This document shows, piece after piece, positions 60,366-64,000 of a stretch of 64,000 bases of DNA (position 1 is the stretch's first letter; every line of letters begins with the position of its first letter). The notes under the pieces were generated by a model. It searched no databases, was not told the origin of the DNA, and saw only the letters and a list, made by a program, of their open reading frames with translations. Source of the DNA: Bacillus badius NBRC 15713 (GTDB lineage: Bacteria; Bacillota; Bacilli; Bacillales; Domibacillaceae); the NCBI RefSeq assembly GCF_001591605.1, contig NZ_BCVF01000010.1, positions 40,020 through 104,019 on the forward strand. Direction: 5' to 3'. The position numbers were made by a program, and so were the translations under genes.

Positions 60366-63300
60366 TTATTTTGCTTGAAACACGTAGGAATTATCACCAA
60401 TTAACACCGAACCATCGTAAGAAACGAGTCCCTTCTTAACTGTGATAACATTTGAGACAGTTTTTAATGTGTTGGTCGGCAACGAAACAATGACTTGCTC
60501 CAAACCATTTTTTGGATTTCCATCACCATCAGCGGCAGAAATAGTTGTCCCTTCTGGAAGCGCACTGCCGTTCAACGTGTAGACACCAGGTACAGTAGCG
60601 TCATTAGCTCCTCCTCTGTGCTGTACACCCTCTGAGAATGTAAGTGTAACTGTATCGTTGCTTGTTCCTGTAGCACCCGCTGCCTGAACTAATTTAAAAT
60701 CAACATTATTCGCTTGTTTATTTACAATCAAGCTTTTAGATGAGGTTGCCTCTGTTATATTTCCTACATCATCGGATATATTCTTAACGATAACTGTCCA
60801 GCTGCTGCTATATCCTTCGTTGTTGACAAGTTCTTGCAACTCTGGAGCCCGTACTTTAAACTTTCTATTAGTCCCATCTTCTATATAACCTTCGACCTCA
60901 CCTGTAATTGGCAAGGCTGCTGTTCCATCAGACTTTTTCCCTGTGAATTCAACAACAGCCCCTTCCTTCTTGACTGGCTCATCCATAGTAATAATAAAGA
61001 CGTTTACATCATCCGTTCTTTCAATGGAAGTAAGAGCTGGCTTACGAGAATCAAGAGTATTCAACAGAGAACCTGAATAGTTTAAATTCAATGTAATAGC
61101 CGCATTTTGCACACCATTATTCATATTTGTTACACTATTTTCAGGAATAAATAATTGATACTTTCCCTTAGTATAGTTTTCTAAGGATGGATCAATTACG
61201 GTCCAATCTTTCTGTACTTCTACCATGTACTCATTTTTGTTAAGTACCTTTGTAACAATGTAATCATCCGGATTACTAACCCTTTGATATGTTTTTCCAT
61301 CTAAACTGTATTGAAGCTCTAATGCTCGCTCCACTTCCTGCTCATTGACCTCTGTACTGAACGAAACCCTAAATCTTTTTGGTGATTCTACTTTGACTGT
61401 CGCTGTTGGCTTTGTTGTATTAGCCGTTACATTGAAGTCGAGGTTCTTAGTACCTCCTGTATTTCCAACCAAATCGGAAATAGCAGAAACCTCTACTTTA
61501 TGAAGACCAGAAGTAAAGTATCCAGGTATTGATTTATCCGTTCCTTCAACATAATTCGCATCTAATGTTAAGAAAGCCGTGTGACGATCATCCTGTAAAG
61601 TGGCTGGATTAAACTCACCAAACTCATTTGTAAATCCTTTTGTATGAATAGCATCAATTTTAAAGCTTGCCGCTGCTACTGGCTCCGAGAAGTTCACCTT
61701 TAATTGATTTTGTCCAACGGCTTGAGCTGATACAGCTTCTGGCTTCTTCGCATCCGTTAGATAGAAACGCACACTTGACTTAACCACTTGACCCTCAGTA
61801 TTTCTAGGTGAAGCTTCAATATCCACAGCTTGGTTGTTTGTTAACGTTCCTTGTTGAGATTTTTCAAAGATAACTTCAATTGCTTTAGAATTGCCGGCTA
61901 CAGGTTTCAAACCAACGATCGCCTTTTCTGAAGAATTTTGCTTAACGACTAAGCCATTATTGTATAACAAATGATAAATTGAGCCCGCCTTCACATCAGA
62001 TGGGATTTTATCTTTTGTTACTTCACTAGTCCAATTAGAACCTTCAAGATACTTATAGAGCAGTTCTCCTTTAGAATTCGTTTGGACAAGCGCGCTTAGC
62101 GGAATATCCCGATCAAACTCAAGTGTCAGACGATCTGCTTGTGTTGATGAAGCTTTTATTAGAATAGGTACCGGCCCTGCAACGTCTACTGCCGGCTTTT
62201 TGAATGTGATAGAAACCGTACCTGCTGTTTTACCTACAAGACTGCTGTAGTCTCCTGTAGCTGAAGCAACTTTGGCTGTGACTTCTCCCTTCACATCTGT
62301 AGTGCTCACTGGCGCAGTCAGTTTTACTTTGGCGATTCCTTTTTGCAGCGTTATGCGTGTATTATCCAGCGAACCTTTTGTGGTTGATACATCAATGGCA
62401 ATACTACTAGCATTTGTGTCCACTGCTCCGGTGGATGTATCAACTAGCTGATATGTAATTTCTGTAGAAGCCTTTCCATCTGCAGTTAAAGTAGAGGCTC
62501 CGGCACTTGCTTTTAATCCCCATTGCTTTACAGGGGCTGCTGGCGTTTTAAAAGTCTTGGATGACAGATTGGCTGGTTTGCCGGCTGATTTAAGGTTATT
62601 GAAAGAAAGAGTGTATTCTTTCTCATCGGCAAGGCCTGATACTTGGAGGGTAGCTACTGTTTTTGCATTGTTTAATGAAACAGAGGTAACGGTTCCCCCG
62701 CTAATTGAAAAGTTGCTTGCTGCTGCACTATCCACGGCTGTATTGAAAGTGACTTGTACAGTTGTCTTAGTTGAAGCCGCAACACTTAATACTTCAAGAG
62801 TTGGTGCTTCCGGCTCATCCGGCTTATTCATTAACGTCTCAGCGCGATAAAGAAAAATAGCAAACTCCCCGCGGCGGATTGGCACATCAGTACCAAATTT
62901 TGTCGGTGTCTGGCCATTTGTAATTTTAGCAGCAACAAGTGCCTTTACAGCTGATTGATAACGCGGTGCTACATCAGTAAACTTTAAGTCGGCTGTTCCT
63001 GTCAGCTTATACGCTTTAGCCAGGATTAAAGCCATTTCTCCCCGTGTCATCATCTGATCAGAACCGAATGACTTAGTTGTCTTTCCGCTTACAAGCCCTG
63101 CAGCTTTTAACGCATTTACTGCTTTTACTCCTCGTGTAGGTACATCGGTAAACCCTGAGGACGGCGCCTTTTCTATATTTAATTTTAGCGCCTTTGCCAG
63201 CATAATGGCCATGTCTACACGCTTAATCTCATTAGCAATTCCGAACTCTCCATTCGGATAACCAGAAGCAATCCCTTTTGATATAAGATAATTAACTGCC

Positions 63301-63425
63301 TCTTTATAAGGACTTGTAACATCCGTAAAAGAAGCGGCCGCTGCCGGTGTAACAGCTGTAGCAGCTATAGTTGCAGTAGCTGAAACAGCTATAAACTTAC
63401 GGTAAGATTTTTGTTTAGAACCCAT
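60366..63425 (-). CDS. SLH-domain S-layer protein
   Basis: A 1019-residue secreted protein. The signal peptide ends near residue 31 (TPAAAA-SFTDV). Three SLH domains follow (about 32-85, 92-145, 148-205), each beginning FTDV and containing GYPNGEFG-, KSFGSDQ- or TKFGTDV-type loops with the pyruvylated-polymer-binding motif as KRVD, TRGE and RRGE. The rest is a series of Ig-like beta domains with CopC/SlpA-type LEVLSVAASTKTTVQVTFN sequence. It is non-covalently bound to secondary wall polymer and probably forms the surface lattice. GGGGGAAG precedes the ATG and the leader carries a long hairpin. Confidence 0.93.
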   Translation of the reverse strand: MGSKQKSYRKFIAVSATATIAATAVTPAAAASFTDVTSPYKEAVNYLISKGIASGYPNGEFGIANEIKRVDMAIMLAKALKLNIEKAPSSGFTDVPTRGVKAVNALKAAGLVSGKTTKSFGSDQMMTRGEMALILAKAYKLTGTADLKFTDVAPRYQSAVKALVAAKITNGQTPTKFGTDVPIRRGEFAIFLYRAETLMNKPDEPEAPTLEVLSVAASTKTTVQVTFNTAVDSAAASNFSISGGTVTSVSLNNAKTVATLQVSGLADEKEYTLSFNNLKSAGKPANLSSKTFKTPAAPVKQWGLKASAGASTLTADGKASTEITYQLVDTSTGAVDTNASSIAIDVSTTKGSLDNTRITLQKGIAKVKLTAPVSTTDVKGEVTAKVASATGDYSSLVGKTAGTVSITFKKPAVDVAGPVPILIKASSTQADRLTLEFDRDIPLSALVQTNSKGELLYKYLEGSNWTSEVTKDKIPSDVKAGSIYHLLYNNGLVVKQNSSEKAIVGLKPVAGNSKAIEVIFEKSQQGTLTNNQAVDIEASPRNTEGQVVKSSVRFYLTDAKKPEAVSAQAVGQNQLKVNFSEPVAAASFKIDAIHTKGFTNEFGEFNPATLQDDRHTAFLTLDANYVEGTDKSIPGYFTSGLHKVEVSAISDLVGNTGGTKNLDFNVTANTTKPTATVKVESPKRFRVSFSTEVNEQEVERALELQYSLDGKTYQRVSNPDDYIVTKVLNKNEYMVEVQKDWTVIDPSLENYTKGKYQLFIPENSVTNMNNGVQNAAITLNLNYSGSLLNTLDSRKPALTSIERTDDVNVFIITMDEPVKKEGAVVEFTGKKSDGTAALPITGEVEGYIEDGTNRKFKVRAPELQELVNNEGYSSSWTVIVKNISDDVGNITEATSSKSLIVNKQANNVDFKLVQAAGATGTSNDTVTLTFSEGVQHRGGANDATVPGVYTLNGSALPEGTTISAADGDGNPKNGLEQVIVSLPTNTLKTVSNVITVKKGLVSYDGSVLIGDNSYVFQAK

Positions 63426-63676
63426 CTGTACTTCCCCCTTATTTTAACCAAATTATAGATTAATAGGATAAATAATCTATAAAAATACATATCATTACCT
63501 ATTATAGACTTATTATGCAAAAGAGGGAATTTATTTATTACTTTTGGTTGATATTCTTTATAAAGATTCTAGGACTTGTACTTTAGTAGTTCACTAGGCG
63601 CATTTAGCATAAAACTTATGTATTATATATAAATTATCATTTCCAAACACACCATACAATTGTCTTTATTTATATA
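63426..63676 (-). promoter_or_regulatory. AT-rich leader of the S-layer gene with stable hairpin
   Basis: TTATAGATTA (63453-63462) and TAATCTATAA (63473-63482) form a perfect 10-bp stem just upstream of the ribosome site, a common way to stabilise S-layer mRNA. Several TATAAT-like boxes occur further up (for example TCTATAATAGG near 63510 on the minus strand), without clear -35 elements. No coding frame is present. Confidence 0.5.
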
Positions 63677-63706
63677 GAAAAGCACCTCGTGTAAAACACG
63701 AGGTGC
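63677..63706 (-). terminator. Terminator after the right-edge gene
   Basis: AGCACCTCGTGT and ACACGAGGTGCT form a 12-bp stem with a two-base loop. On the minus strand it ends in GCUUUUCUAU, about 30 bp after the stop of the partial gene. Confidence 0.92.
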
Positions 63707-63733
63707 TAATTTGTTTCTTGAATTAACCAATTA

Positions 63734-64000
63734 TTATTTAGGAACGTTTACTGTCAAAGAAGTCGAAGCGATAACGTCACCTTTAGTGTTAGTCACAGTG
63801 AATACAATTGTTCCTTTATCACCCTTATCCGTTGTAAGACCTTGAATAGGATCTGCAACAGTGCCTACAATTTCAGAGTCAGCAGATTTTTTCTCAACTA
63901 CTGTACCAACAACTACGTCGCCATCAGCTTTACCAAACTTACCATCATCGTTTTTATCAATATACAATTGACCTACTGTGATATCTGTTCCATCAGCTTT
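63734..64000 (-). CDS. C-terminal end of a secreted surface protein (partial)
   Basis: Only the last 88 codons are in the window; the gene continues to the right. The visible part contains an EF-hand-like calcium loop (DKNDDGKFGKADGD) and ends in a beta-strand pattern (GTIVFTVTNTKGDVIASTSLTVNVPK) typical of S-layer and other Ig-like surface proteins. With the SLH protein downstream it may be a second S-layer protein. The N-terminus and any SLH domain cannot be seen. Confidence 0.75.
   Translation of the reverse strand, partial: KADGTDITVGQLYIDKNDDGKFGKADGDVVVGTVVEKKSADSEIVGTVADPIQGLTTDKGDKGTIVFTVTNTKGDVIASTSLTVNVPK

Overview
The window reads as chromosomal DNA of an endospore-forming-type Bacillaceae bacterium (Firmicutes). 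The evidence is AGGAGG-type ribosome binding sites, frequent TTG/GTG starts, a ComK homologue, a HemAT oxygen sensor, YetJ, LCP and BY-kinase genes, an SLH-type S-layer protein and a class D sortase with an LPXTA substrate. No rRNA, tRNA, insertion sequence, phage gene or CRISPR array was seen. I do not assign a species.

Region 1 (1-12 kb, minus strand) is an ethanolamine-utilisation microcompartment operon. In transcription order it is eutW-eutV (kinase and ANTAR antiterminator), eutH, eutS, eutP, eutA, eutB, eutC, eutL, eutE, eutM, pduL and eutN, the last cut by the window edge. It has a good sigma-A promoter before eutW. RNA hairpin/terminator elements before eutH and eutA fit EutV antitermination. 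PduL, EutC and EutE carry terminal helices that look like encapsulation peptides.

Region 2 (12-16 kb) holds a B12-binding MerR regulator of the CarH/LitR type with altered cobalamin-contact residues, a divergent small membrane protein, an EAL phosphodiesterase and HemAT. Copies of a TGTACA-centred motif sit in the merR and EAL/hemAT promoter regions and suggest a small regulon.

Region 3 (16-24 kb) is ordinary accessory content: a MarR/MFS pair, two small uncharacterised proteins, a superoxide dismutase with a long palindromic operator, an APC permease, and an ABC exporter (ATPase plus MacB/FtsX-type permease).

Region 4 (23.5-42 kb, minus strand) is a large exopolysaccharide operon: chain-length/kinase/phosphatase genes, then an RNA matching the EAR processive-antitermination element plus a terminator, then epsC. 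Next come WbpB-, WbpA-, WbpE- and WbpD-like enzymes, flippase, polymerase-like protein, glycosyltransferases and epsL-M-N. Together these predict two diacetamido sugars, one UDP-bacillosamine-like and one diacetamido-uronic acid. A second terminator-like hairpin lies inside the operon.

Region 5 (42-49 kb) contains a membrane-anchored protein, YetJ, an LCP ligase, a chemoreceptor, a short ComK and a TetR regulator.

Region 6 (48.7-60 kb) is the most distinctive: a class D sortase translationally coupled to a REC-BTAD response regulator, then a 2011-residue LPSTA adhesin with eight Cna-B/SpaA repeats and a collagen-like stalk, and divergently a 7TM hybrid sensor kinase whose first kinase module lacks its phosphoacceptor His. 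An 11-bp-period direct repeat lies in the adhesin promoter region, and a third copy of its core precedes the regulator. This looks like a self-contained sense-regulate-anchor system for a surface adhesin.

Region 7 (60-64 kb) has an SLH-domain S-layer protein and the 3' end of another secreted protein with an EF-hand-like loop.
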